Positions 18,288 through 27,200 of a stretch of DNA of 52,916 nucleotides are shown piece after piece. The position numbers were made by a program, and so were the translations under genes. Source of the DNA: Salinivirgaceae bacterium (GTDB lineage Bacteria > Bacteroidota > Bacteroidia > Bacteroidales > SZUA-534); the NCBI GenBank assembly GCA_027858735.1, contig JAQICC010000232.1:1-52916 (forward strand), given 5' to 3'. The notes under the pieces were generated by a model. The model did no database searches. It was not told where the DNA came from and saw only the letters and a list, made by a program, of their open reading frames with translations. How positions within the stretch are numbered: the first letter of the stretch is position 1; every line of letters begins with the position of its first letter.

Positions 18288-19390
18288 AGATAGGATTGCT
18301 ATCAAGTTCGCGAGCCGATTTTGGTATTTATTATCCATTAGCAAAGAAACTATCTGAAGATGTTTTATTTGATTTAGAATTAATAGTATTTGGAACTCAT
18401 TTATCGGATAAATTTGGGCGAACGGTTCAAGAAATTGAAAAATATTTCCATGTTAAATACAAGATAGAAACACTTCAAGATGGAGATTCTGCAGCTGATA
18501 TATCAAACTCAATAGGCGTAACAATACAAAAGTTCTCTAAATTTTGGGATGAAAATAAATTTGATTTGGTACTTTGCCTTGGAGATAGGTATGAAATGTT
18601 CGCAGCCGTTACTGCTGCATCACCATTTAATATTAAATTTGCACATATTCACGCTGGAGAAACTACCTTAGGAGCTATTGATAATGCATACCGGCATTGT
18701 ATTTCTTTAATGTCAGAATATTTATTTGTAACTACTGAAGAATATAAAAACAGAGCGATTGAAATTTGTCAAAGCCCAACGAAAGTGTTCATTGTTGGGG
18801 CATTAAGCATTGATAATTTAATTCGTAGTAATTTTTATTCGATTGAGGAAATAAAACAACATTTTGATATCGATTTTTCAAAACCTACAATATTATCTAC
18901 ATTTCATCCAGAAACAATTTCATTTGAAAAAAACACTATATATATAAAGCAATTGATTGATGCATTTAGGCAAATGCAAGAAAATTATCAGATATTAATT
19001 ACAATGCCAAATGCTGACACAATGGGACTGATTATACGTAGTGAATTAGAAAACTTTGCGCTTAATAATCCAAAAATAGCATTAAGGGAATCACTAGGTG
19101 TAAAAGGTTATTTGTCATGTATGAAACATTGTGAATTTTTGTTGGGTAATACCTCAAGTGGTTTTGCCGAAGCTGCCTATTTTCCAAAGTGGGTTATTAA
19201 TATTGGTGATAGGCAAAAAGGAAGAATAAGAACACCCAATATTATCGATTGTGAGCCATCAAAAAAAGAAATATTAAAAGCTGTTAATCAAATTAAAAAT
19301 TTAGAAGAACCTAATGGATGCAATATTTATGGGAACGGTAGTGCTGCATCAAAAATATGCACTATATTAAAAAATGAATACGATGCATAA
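18284..19390 (+). CDS. legG: Hydrolysing nucleotide-sugar 2-epimerase LegG (NeuC family)
   Basis: UDP-GlcNAc-2-epimerase-fold enzyme that removes the nucleotide and inverts C2, giving the free trideoxymannose used by LegI. The start MKIGLLSSSRADFGIYYPL is the NeuC/LegG signature; later motifs are HIHAGETTLGAIDNAYRH, STFHPET and LLGNTSSGFAEAAYFP. I place the start at ATG 18284, overlapping the legI stop as ATGA, because a GGAGG sequence lies 7 nt upstream; the ORF-track start at 18269 would add five residues (MGGFN). This is one of the few genes here with a Shine-Dalgarno-like site. The length is about 368 residues, normal for the family. Confidence 0.9.
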   Translation: MKIGLLSSSRADFGIYYPLAKKLSEDVLFDLELIVFGTHLSDKFGRTVQEIEKYFHVKYKIETLQDGDSAADISNSIGVTIQKFSKFWDENKFDLVLCLGDRYEMFAAVTAASPFNIKFAHIHAGETTLGAIDNAYRHCISLMSEYLFVTTEEYKNRAIEICQSPTKVFIVGALSIDNLIRSNFYSIEEIKQHFDIDFSKPTILSTFHPETISFEKNTIYIKQLIDAFRQMQENYQILITMPNADTMGLIIRSELENFALNNPKIALRESLGVKGYLSCMKHCEFLLGNTSSGFAEAAYFPKWVINIGDRQKGRIRTPNIIDCEPSKKEILKAVNQIKNLEEPNGCNIYGNGSAASKICTILKNEYDA

Positions 19391-20423
19391 ATCCAGCTTA
19401 ATAAATGTTAATAGCAGTTTAATTGATGTATTAAAAAAACTTGATCGGTTGCCAACCACTCAAACAGTATTTGTGGTTAATGACAACAAGAAAGTTATTG
19501 GTACTATAACCGATGGTGACATCAGAAGAGGACTAATAAAGGGTCTGAATTTGGAAAGTTCATTAGCTAAATTTGTTTTCAGAAACTTTAAATTCTTGCG
19601 AATAAACGAAAACAATTTTGACAAACTTCGGGAATTTAGAAGACTAAAACTTAAAGTAGTCCCATTATTGAATAACGAAGGGCAATTATTAAAAATATAC
19701 GATTTTTCTGTTCTTAAATCAATTATTCCTGTAGATGCTGTGCTAATGGCAGGTGGTAAAGGAGAACGATTGAAACCGCTAACCATTGACACCCCTAAAC
19801 CATTGTTAAAGGTTGGCAATAAAGAAATTATTGCGTATAATTTTGATCGCTTGCATCAATTTGGAATTTTTAACCAGCATATTACAATCAACTATTTAGG
19901 TGATCAAATAACTAATTTTTGTAAGGATTATAACAACGAAATTGATTTTAATTTAGTTCAAGAAGATCAATTCCTTGGAACAGCCGGCGGACTTAGTTTA
20001 ATTAAAGAGTTTAAAAACGATGTTATCCTTTTAATGAATTCCGATTTACTTACAAACATTGATTATGAAGACTTTTATATCTCATTTATAAATAAACAAG
20101 CCGATATGATGGTGGCATCTATCCCATATAAAGTAGATCTTCCATATGCAATTCTTGATACCGAAAACAGAATAATTAATTCATTTAAAGAAAAACCCAG
20201 CTATACATACTATGCTAATGCCGGGATTTACCTTTTAAAAAAGCACATTTTAAATTATATTCCCTCAAACACTATTTTCAATGCTACTGATTTAATGGAA
20301 ACTGTTAAAAACAACGGAGATCACTTATTACATTATCCTATTCGAAGCTATTGGCTTGATATTGGCAAGCATGAAGATTATGAGAAAGCACAAATGGATG
20401 TAGCTCATATTAATTTTGATTAA
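19374..20423 (+). CDS. ptmE: CBS-domain sugar-nucleotidyltransferase (PtmE-like)
   Basis: Two CBS repeats (residues about 10-115; TQTVFVVNDNKKVIGTITDGD and LKVVPLLNNEGQLLKIYD) are joined to a nucleotidyltransferase domain (about 118-349; DAVLMAGGKGERLKPLT, then PKPLLKVGNKEIIAYNFDRL, ending SYWLDIGKHEDYEKA). In Campylobacter the same architecture is PtmE, which makes the GDP-linked glucosamine precursor for legionaminic acid. CBS domains usually bind adenosine or guanosine nucleotides, so allosteric control is likely. It overlaps legG by 17 nt. Its presence is the main argument that the pathway starts from a GDP-sugar. Confidence 0.85.
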   Translation: MNTMHKSSLINVNSSLIDVLKKLDRLPTTQTVFVVNDNKKVIGTITDGDIRRGLIKGLNLESSLAKFVFRNFKFLRINENNFDKLREFRRLKLKVVPLLNNEGQLLKIYDFSVLKSIIPVDAVLMAGGKGERLKPLTIDTPKPLLKVGNKEIIAYNFDRLHQFGIFNQHITINYLGDQITNFCKDYNNEIDFNLVQEDQFLGTAGGLSLIKEFKNDVILLMNSDLLTNIDYEDFYISFINKQADMMVASIPYKVDLPYAILDTENRIINSFKEKPSYTYYANAGIYLLKKHILNYIPSNTIFNATDLMETVKNNGDHLLHYPIRSYWLDIGKHEDYEKAQMDVAHINFD

Positions 20424-20427
20424 AAAT

Positions 20428-21123
20428 ATGCAAGGAACTTATTTAGCAATTATTACAGCGCGAAAAGGCAGTAAAAGGTTATTCAATAAAAATTTGTTGC
20501 TATTAGCTGGCAAGCCCCTTATTGTTTGGACAATTGAAGCCGCATTGCAATCAAAATACATTTCAAAAGTACTAGTAAGTACCGATTCAAATGAAATAGC
20601 AAAAATATCGGAGCAGGCAGGTGCTTTGGTTCCCTTTATTCGTCCAAAAAATTTATCAAGTGATAAATCAACTAGTGCCGATGTTATTATTCACGTCATT
20701 GAATTTATGGAATCACAGGGTAAGCAATATGATAATTTTATATTACTTCAGCCAACTTCACCATTAAGGACTGCAAACGATATTGATAGTGCCATTAACT
20801 TGCATATTGATAAAGAAGCAAATTCTGTTACTTCCGTTTGTGAAATGGATCATTCCCCTTTATGGAGCAATACATTGCCCGAGAACCTTGCAATGGATCA
20901 TTTTCTTCGTCCTGAAATTATAAATAAAAGATCGCAAGACCTGGAAACCTACTACAGACTAAATGGTGCCATTTATGTTTGTAAAACCCAAATTTTTTTA
21001 AAGGAAAAAACATTTATTAGTAAGAAAAAAAGTTTTGCATTTATCATGAATAAAATTAATTCAATTGATATTGATGACGAATTAGATTTTAAATTTGCTG
21101 AGTTTCTTATTAATATGATTTAA
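20428..21123 (+). CDS. legF: CMP-legionaminic acid synthetase LegF (NeuA family)
   Basis: Cytidylyltransferase activating the nonulosonic acid with CTP. The family signature ITARKGSKRLFNKN (CTP-binding P-loop-like motif) is at the N-terminus, then STDSNEIAKI and LLQPTSPLR. The C-terminal NSIDIDDELDFKFAE provides the conserved acidic metal ligands. I use the ATG at 20428 (MQGTYLAIITARKG); the track start at 20416 is a TTG four codons earlier. The length is about 231 residues, normal for a single-domain NeuA/LegF. It follows the PtmE-like gene by 4 nt and precedes the putative transferase by 8 nt. Confidence 0.92.
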   Translation: MQGTYLAIITARKGSKRLFNKNLLLLAGKPLIVWTIEAALQSKYISKVLVSTDSNEIAKISEQAGALVPFIRPKNLSSDKSTSADVIIHVIEFMESQGKQYDNFILLQPTSPLRTANDIDSAINLHIDKEANSVTSVCEMDHSPLWSNTLPENLAMDHFLRPEIINKRSQDLETYYRLNGAIYVCKTQIFLKEKTFISKKKSFAFIMNKINSIDIDDELDFKFAEFLINMI

Positions 21124-21131
21124 TGTAACCA

Positions 21132-22934
21132 ATGAAAGATCAAAAATATTATTTTGCGGTATCGTACTTAAAAGACGTTTGGCCTAAAAATATTAATAAC
21201 CTGTTTCTGGCAGCACCTCATTTATATCATCTTTTGGAAATTAACTATGAATTAAATGATTACAATTCAATAAAAGATGCACCTTATTTGAGAGCTACTG
21301 AAGATGACCTTAATACTGATGCAGAATATGTTGACGTTAAATTAAAAAAATACATTAAACTAATTACAGATCGTTTAAACTCAATTCATAATTCAGATTA
21401 TTCGAGTAATTTTTGGCACAAAATTTTATCACTTGGCTTTCTAAGATACATTACCACGTTTCATAATACGTTTAAAATTTGCGAAACATACTTTAATGAA
21501 AACGATTATTTCTGTACTCCTTTACATAAAGATTCATATTTTACCCCCAAAGATTTTGAAGAACACCGAAAATGCTTTATGAATTCCGAGTTTGGCTTTG
21601 AGCAAATATTCAGCATTTATATTAATCTGTTTTATCCTGATAAATACAAAAATATAACTGCCCAATACGAACATAATGTTGCACCTAAGCTAACATTCAG
21701 ACAAAAAATTAAATATTCAGAGATATATTTATTTGGGAAGGATCTGGTTTATCTTTTTAAAGATCAAATTGTAAAAAAAAGGTTGAAAATTGGAATTTTA
21801 GGAGCTTACTTTTCAAAGGGTAACATTGACCTTTTAAATAAAAAAAGTAATAGAAAAATTTGGTTGTTAAATTTCCCTAACTATTATAAATTAAATAGAA
21901 CAAAATTATCACTTAAAGACCGTCATGCTATGTCAGCCATGGAAAGTGATTTTGACAAATTTGACCAATTCTTTTTTTCATCAATGTATTATTGCATGCC
22001 ATCAATATTTATTGAGGGATTTAAAGACATCGAAAAAAAGCTTAATAGTTATATTAAAAAATATCCTAATCTTAAATATGTTGTTAATGAGAACTGGATT
22101 AGTCATACCTATAATTCTATTACTATTGCTTTAATGCAAGAAAAAGGTTGTATTCATATTTTTAACGAGCATAATAGTTTATTTCATCCTTATGCAGGCA
22201 AACTCACTGAATATTTTATTGATTATTCTGATATTTTTACAACTTTGGGCTGGAAAAGTAGTCATCCAAAAGTTAAGCAATTAGGTTCACTGTTCCAATT
22301 TACACATCCTGTATCCAATGTAAAGAAACATAAAATACTTTTTATTGCCGGTGCTTTAGGATTTAGAGCTAGTCATTATTCGGGAGCTTGGGGAAATTGG
22401 GAGGGAAATGCTTATAAAGCTTTTGAGTTTAACAAGGTGTTTTTTAGCATGTTGCAACAATCAACATTGAAAAAAATTACATACCGAGGCTACCCAATGC
22501 ATAAAATTAAACACATACAACTTTATAATAAAGAATATTATTATAAAGATTTATTAAAACATACAATTAAGGCTGATGTAAAGGAATCATCAAAAAAGCA
22601 AATGAGCGAGGCTCACTTAATTATTATTGATTATATGGCCACTTCATTTATTGAATGTTTTTATATGAACTTACCTACCATTGTATTTTGGAATAAAAAT
22701 ACCGTATTTCTAAAAGATGAATATAAAGACTTTCTTACACCATTAATAAAGGTTGGAATATGCCAGACTGATGCTAAAGAAGCTGCAAATTTTATTGAAA
22801 AAATCAAAGATAATCCTGAAGAATGGTGGCTTAGTAAAGAGGTTCAAACTGCTAGAAATACATTTATAAAGACAAACTTAGGAAAGCCTAAAGCTTTACT
22901 TGACTATCTATTAAGTTTAATCCAAACATCATAA
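21132..22934 (+). CDS. Putative glycosyltransferase, LIC12162-like
   Basis: A 600-residue protein with no signal peptide or obvious membrane helix. The N-terminal part has LITDRLNSIHNSDYSSNFWHKIL, and the C-terminal part looks like a GT-B donor half (IIIDYMATSFIECFYMNLPTIVFWN). It resembles the LIC12162 family of putative transferases found in nonulosonate and O-antigen loci; I recognise this by pattern, not by alignment. It is the last gene of the legionaminic acid operon, 8 nt after legF, so the simplest inference is that it transfers the CMP-activated sugar. Activity on CMP-legionaminic acid is unproven. Confidence 0.6.
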   Translation: MKDQKYYFAVSYLKDVWPKNINNLFLAAPHLYHLLEINYELNDYNSIKDAPYLRATEDDLNTDAEYVDVKLKKYIKLITDRLNSIHNSDYSSNFWHKILSLGFLRYITTFHNTFKICETYFNENDYFCTPLHKDSYFTPKDFEEHRKCFMNSEFGFEQIFSIYINLFYPDKYKNITAQYEHNVAPKLTFRQKIKYSEIYLFGKDLVYLFKDQIVKKRLKIGILGAYFSKGNIDLLNKKSNRKIWLLNFPNYYKLNRTKLSLKDRHAMSAMESDFDKFDQFFFSSMYYCMPSIFIEGFKDIEKKLNSYIKKYPNLKYVVNENWISHTYNSITIALMQEKGCIHIFNEHNSLFHPYAGKLTEYFIDYSDIFTTLGWKSSHPKVKQLGSLFQFTHPVSNVKKHKILFIAGALGFRASHYSGAWGNWEGNAYKAFEFNKVFFSMLQQSTLKKITYRGYPMHKIKHIQLYNKEYYYKDLLKHTIKADVKESSKKQMSEAHLIIIDYMATSFIECFYMNLPTIVFWNKNTVFLKDEYKDFLTPLIKVGICQTDAKEAANFIEKIKDNPEEWWLSKEVQTARNTFIKTNLGKPKALLDYLLSLIQTS

Positions 22935-22947
22935 ATTTATTGAATTC

Positions 22948-24006
22948 TTACGAATACTTATTTTTTATTTTTTTAATCACCTCAGCAGGTTTCATTTCCA
23001 CCCCATCATACGAATATGGTTCTAATATATTCCCTTCAGCCCATTCATTCCATGCTTTAATAAATACAATATCTAGATTTTCTTTCCCAATTTCATTTTC
23101 AATTACTTTGAATTGCTCTTCAATAAATATGGGGATATCAGCATCAAATAAATATCCTTTACTTCCATATCTTGGTGTATTATCCCAGCCCGATAATATG
23201 CATGGTAAATATGAGTTTTCTGTCGTATTATATTTTCTAATGTTTTTACGCAATGCTTTTAAATACAGTTCCACGGAAAATTTAACGCAAGTTTTAATGA
23301 TCCCTTTTTGCTGCAAGGTACGGAGTATCATAAACTTTGTAACTTTTGTATTTGCAGGCGGTAACCCCACTTTAGAAAAGGAAAGTTCGGATACTTGGTC
23401 AACGTCTTGCCTTTCCGGAAAGAGCCAATAAAAACCATGTCCAAATTCTTTCTTCGCTTCTTTTTCCAAAGTTTTTATATACTCAAAACACCCATCTGTT
23501 TCAGGTCGATAAACTTGCAACACTGGTTTATTATCTATTCTAACATATCTTGAATCAGTTATAAACTTTTTTAAGTAATTGAAATGCTCTAAGGCCGATT
23601 CGTTAGAATACTTTTGTTTAAAAATAATCGTATTATCCTGACCAATCCATGATTTGCTCCAATCGTGATTGGCCCATGAAAAAAAGAATTTCTGTTTTAT
23701 AGATTTATTGGAAAGGTGCATTTCAGGAACCTTTTCAAGAGTTTTAAAACCATTATCGAACCAATAATGCCAATAGCAAAATCCATCTATTCCCATACTT
23801 TGAGAATAATCACATATTTCTTCTAATATATTTGCGTCTGTCAAGTTATAATAACCAAATCTAGTTGGTACTATTGGTTGTTTATGTCCTTTAAAAAAAG
23901 GCTTTGCTGCCTTTACATTAACCCACTCCGTGAAACCCTTTCCCCAATATTTGTCATTTTCAGGTGTGGGGTAAAATTGAGGGAGAAAATATGCATAGAA
24001 TTTCAT
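22948..24006 (-). CDS. Glycoside hydrolase family 99-like (WbsX-type) protein
   Basis: A 352-residue protein with the WbsX/GH99-like domain often present in capsule and O-antigen loci. Visible landmarks are the start MKFYAYFLPQFYPTPENDKYW with GKGFTEWVNV, then GIDGFCYWHYWF, FFSWANHDW and IKAWNEWAEGNILEP. Whether these proteins cleave, transfer or bind sugar is unsettled. There is no signal peptide, so it acts in the cytoplasm. It stands alone on the minus strand between the legionaminic acid operon (13-nt convergent gap) and the phosphoramidate operon (divergent, 180 nt). Confidence 0.85.
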   Translation of the reverse strand: MKFYAYFLPQFYPTPENDKYWGKGFTEWVNVKAAKPFFKGHKQPIVPTRFGYYNLTDANILEEICDYSQSMGIDGFCYWHYWFDNGFKTLEKVPEMHLSNKSIKQKFFFSWANHDWSKSWIGQDNTIIFKQKYSNESALEHFNYLKKFITDSRYVRIDNKPVLQVYRPETDGCFEYIKTLEKEAKKEFGHGFYWLFPERQDVDQVSELSFSKVGLPPANTKVTKFMILRTLQQKGIIKTCVKFSVELYLKALRKNIRKYNTTENSYLPCILSGWDNTPRYGSKGYLFDADIPIFIEEQFKVIENEIGKENLDIVFIKAWNEWAEGNILEPYSYDGVEMKPAEVIKKIKNKYS

Positions 24007-24057
24007 ATTAAAGATTTTTTTTAAAATTTAAACTCCGCCTATTTTAAAGGCAACTCA

Positions 24058-24087
24058 TTGTTAATATCTTAATTACTTCTATATTTG
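24058..24087 (+). promoter_or_regulatory. Promoter of the phosphoramidate operon
   Basis: TTG (24058-24060), a 19-nt spacer and TATATTTG (24080-24087) match the Bacteroidota promoter TTG-N19-TAnnTTTG fully. It faces right toward the L-glutamine kinase gene, leaving a leader of roughly 90 nt. Confidence 0.6.
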
Positions 24088-24186
24088 TTTTCACTTTTCA
24101 AATTTCGACGAATATAGAAAAAAACTTTATAACAAAGGTTATTTCACAAAAACGAAGATCTGCGATTAAGTTTATATAAGATACTT

Positions 24187-26574
24187 ATGCTAAATACTAA
24201 AAACTATAATCTATCGGGTACAAAAGCAGAAACTCTTCTTGTTCTATCTGAAATAGGATATAATGTGCCGGAAGTACTCTATTTTACTGTTGAGGAGTGG
24301 AATGCAAACCCAGATAAACTTATACAAAAAACAAGCTCTACTTTTCAAGGCAAACTACTTGCTGTACGCAGCAGCACAAAGGCTGAAGATACAGAAGACT
24401 CATCAATGGCCGGCGCTTTTGAAAGTTTATTAAATATTAAAAAAGAAAAAGCAGCAATAACTGAAGCGGTAAATACTGTAGTTAATTCGTTTGATGATGA
24501 TTTAAGCAATCAGATTTTAATTCAGCCTATGGTGACTAATGTTGCCATGAGTGGAGTAATTATGACACATGTATTGGATGATGGATCGCCATATCATGTA
24601 ATCAGTTACGATGATAAAACTGGATTAACCGATACTGTTACAAGCGGATCAACAATTAATAAAACAGTTTACATATACAATGGTGTTGATGAAAATGATT
24701 TTGACTCACCATACTTGCTTGCCGTAGTAAACTTAGTTCGCGATTTACAAAACACTTTTCCGAATATCCCCTTAGATATTGAATATGCAATAGATAAAGA
24801 CCTTATTACTCACTTATTGCAAGTTCGAAAAATAACAACCATTAAAAGTTGGAAAAAGAATATTAATAGTGAGGTATCATCACGTATGATGTATCTTAAG
24901 ACTTATGTAAGTCAACTGATGCAACCACGCCCGTATCTGTTTGGAGAAAGAACACTACTTGGTTTTATGCCCGATTGGAACCCGGCTGAAATGATAGGGG
25001 TGGTACCCCACTCTCTCTCAATGTCGCTTTACCGAGAATTAATTACTAAAAGCACATGGCGAATTGCCCGAGAAAGAATGGGCTATAGAAAAATGCCCAA
25101 TGTTGATTTAATGGTTTCTCTTTTCGGAAGAGCTTATATTGATGTGAGAAATAGTATAAATTCATTTTTACCCGATGGTTTAAATGAAACTATTTCTGAA
25201 AAATTAGTTAACGCCTACATTAACAGACTTGATAAGAATCCTTACCTGCACGATAAAATTGAATTTGAAGTAGTTCACACTGCCTATGATTTTGATTTTG
25301 ATAAAAATTTTAATGCAAGATATCCGAACCTACTGTCAAACGAAGAGTTTTATGAATACAAAGGCTTATTGCGAAACCTAACAAAGAAAGCAATTAATAA
25401 CAATTATAAAAGCAGTATTAATATTGCTTTAAGAAATATTGACAAGCTTAAAAGCATTCAAGATAGCAATGGCATTAAATCTGAAAGTAATTCATTCTCC
25501 ATAGCTGACAAAATAAATACCCTAATTGATGAATGCATTGAATTTGGTACCATCCCTTTTTCAATTTTAGCTCGACACGGATTTATTGCCGAAGCTATAC
25601 TTAGATCAGCAGTAAACAACAATGCCATTTCTGAAAAAAGGCTTAAAGAATTTAGGAGTAGTATTGTTACTGTAGCAGGTGAAATGAGCAACGATTTTCA
25701 TCTGGTCTTTAATTCTAAGCTAAACAAAACCGACTTTATTAAGAAATATGGTCACCTCCGCCCAAGCAGCTACGATATTTTATCGCCTAATTATTCAAAT
25801 AGAAAAGAACTGTTTGATGGTAAAGCCAGGGAAAGGATTGAGTGTGATTCAAAATTTATACTAACTGAAGAAGAAAAAAAGGCTATAAATATTCTTCTTG
25901 GCGAACATTCCTTAGATGGAATAACTGCAAGTGATTTGTTTTTATATACTGAGAAAGCAATTGTAGGTCGCGAATACGGAAAATTTGTGTTTACCAAGCA
26001 TCTTTCATCTATTTTAGAATATATTGCCGAATGGGGCGAGCTAAACGGATTTAGCAGGGAAGATATGTCTAATTTAAAAGTGAATGATGTACTTAACATT
26101 CTATTTAAACCCTTAACCAACGATGTTAAGTCATTTTATCAAAACCGAATCAATAAGGAAAAAATTAATTTTGAAATTGCATCGTCCTTTAAGCTTTCAT
26201 ACTTAATACGGTCGGTTAGAGATGTGCATATAGTGCCCATGCAAAGGAGTTCTGCTAACTTTATTGGTAATAAGCGTATTGAAGCAGAAATAGTAGTGTT
26301 AACTCCTTACATGGATGATATACCGCAACTTGAGAATAAAATAGTTTGCATTGAAGGGGCTGACCCAGGTTACGATTGGATTTTTACGCGAAATATTGCA
26401 GGCCTAATTACCAAATACGGTGGAGCCAATTCGCATATGGCTATTCGAAGTGCGGAATATAACTTACCCGCTGCAATAGGCTGTGGCGAACAATCCTTTG
26501 AAAGAATAATAGGGGCAAAACAATGCTTGCTCAATTGCAAAGGGAAACAACTTGAACCAATATTTTTAGAATAA
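24187..26574 (+). CDS. L-glutamine kinase-like (Cj1418 type, PEP-synthase fold)
   Basis: A 795-residue protein built like PEP synthase. An N-terminal ATP-grasp domain (about 1-215; LLAVRSSTKAEDTEDSSMAGAF and LDIEYAIDKDLITHLLQVR) is followed by a long middle region. The C-terminal swivelling phosphohistidine domain has His750 in GGANSHMAIRSAEYNLPAAIGCG. The PEP/pyruvate barrel of true PEP synthase is missing. In C. jejuni, Cj1418 with this layout phosphorylates the amide nitrogen of L-glutamine, the first step of capsular phosphoramidate synthesis. The two following genes, with 1-nt and 11-nt overlaps, match Cj1417 and Cj1416, which strongly supports the same role here. Confidence 0.85.
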   Translation: MLNTKNYNLSGTKAETLLVLSEIGYNVPEVLYFTVEEWNANPDKLIQKTSSTFQGKLLAVRSSTKAEDTEDSSMAGAFESLLNIKKEKAAITEAVNTVVNSFDDDLSNQILIQPMVTNVAMSGVIMTHVLDDGSPYHVISYDDKTGLTDTVTSGSTINKTVYIYNGVDENDFDSPYLLAVVNLVRDLQNTFPNIPLDIEYAIDKDLITHLLQVRKITTIKSWKKNINSEVSSRMMYLKTYVSQLMQPRPYLFGERTLLGFMPDWNPAEMIGVVPHSLSMSLYRELITKSTWRIARERMGYRKMPNVDLMVSLFGRAYIDVRNSINSFLPDGLNETISEKLVNAYINRLDKNPYLHDKIEFEVVHTAYDFDFDKNFNARYPNLLSNEEFYEYKGLLRNLTKKAINNNYKSSINIALRNIDKLKSIQDSNGIKSESNSFSIADKINTLIDECIEFGTIPFSILARHGFIAEAILRSAVNNNAISEKRLKEFRSSIVTVAGEMSNDFHLVFNSKLNKTDFIKKYGHLRPSSYDILSPNYSNRKELFDGKARERIECDSKFILTEEEKKAINILLGEHSLDGITASDLFLYTEKAIVGREYGKFVFTKHLSSILEYIAEWGELNGFSREDMSNLKVNDVLNILFKPLTNDVKSFYQNRINKEKINFEIASSFKLSYLIRSVRDVHIVPMQRSSANFIGNKRIEAEIVVLTPYMDDIPQLENKIVCIEGADPGYDWIFTRNIAGLITKYGGANSHMAIRSAEYNLPAAIGCGEQSFERIIGAKQCLLNCKGKQLEPIFLE

Positions 26575-27200
26575 TGGAGTGGCGATTTGGAATTACTATG
26601 CGAATAACAAATGCTGATGGTTACGATGAGCCTCGAGATACTATTGCCCAAGATTGGTCAACGTATATGACTGGTGCATTTCCTAAATCGAAATTTCTAT
26701 TTATTCCGAATATTGGTAAAAAAGCTGTTGACTTTATAAAAAAATGGGATATTAATGCTCTAATAATAAGTGGCGGTGACGATATTGGGGTTACTCCTGA
26801 ACGTGATATTACAGAAATCGCCTTAATAAAACATACAATTGATGCAAACCTACCAATAATTGCAGTTTGTAGAGGAATGCAAATGATACATACCTACTTT
26901 GATGGCAAATTAATTAATGGTGACAAAACTTTTGTAGAACAACACAGGGCAATTCCACATAATATAAATTTTGCCAACACAACAAGAGAGGTTAATTCAT
27001 ACCATACTAACCTGATTAATGAAGATACATTAAGTAAAGAATTTAACATTCTAGCTAGATGTTCTTTAGATAAAACCATTGAGGCATTCGAAGGTAAAAA
27101 TATACTTGCAATGATGTGGCATCCTGAAAGGGATATTAACATAAGCGATTGGAATAAAAAATTAATAGAAGACTTTATAAATAAAATAAATGGAAACTAG
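26574..27200 (+). CDS. Gamma-glutamyl-CDP-amidate hydrolase-like (Cj1417 type)
   Basis: Class I glutamine-amidotransferase-fold (peptidase C26) hydrolase of 208 residues. The catalytic triad is visible: Cys99 in IIAVCRGMQMIHTYF, and His183 and Glu185 in MMWHPERD. In the phosphoramidate pathway the Cj1417 enzyme cuts the gamma-glutamyl group from L-gamma-glutamyl-CDP-amidate, releasing cytidine diphosphoramidate. The start FGITMRITNADGYDEPRD is unlike that of GMP synthase or PuuD-type hydrolases but fits this group. The ATG overlaps the preceding stop by one base (TAATG), a sign of translational coupling. Confidence 0.87.
   Translation: MEWRFGITMRITNADGYDEPRDTIAQDWSTYMTGAFPKSKFLFIPNIGKKAVDFIKKWDINALIISGGDDIGVTPERDITEIALIKHTIDANLPIIAVCRGMQMIHTYFDGKLINGDKTFVEQHRAIPHNINFANTTREVNSYHTNLINEDTLSKEFNILARCSLDKTIEAFEGKNILAMMWHPERDINISDWNKKLIEDFINKINGN

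Noticed and set aside
17271-21123. NeuB/NeuC/NeuA set read as N-acetylneuraminic (sialic) acid synthesis
   Set aside because: The same operon has a 4,6-dehydratase, a clear LegC aminotransferase and a PtmE-like protein, needed for legionaminic but not sialic acid.
22940-23431. Plus-strand ORF of 163 residues after the LIC12162-like gene
   Set aside because: It is the antisense of the well-supported WbsX/GH99-like gene.
24187-26574. PEP synthase or pyruvate phosphate dikinase
   Set aside because: ATP-grasp and phosphohistidine domains are present, but the PEP/pyruvate TIM barrel is not, and the neighbours indicate L-glutamine kinase.
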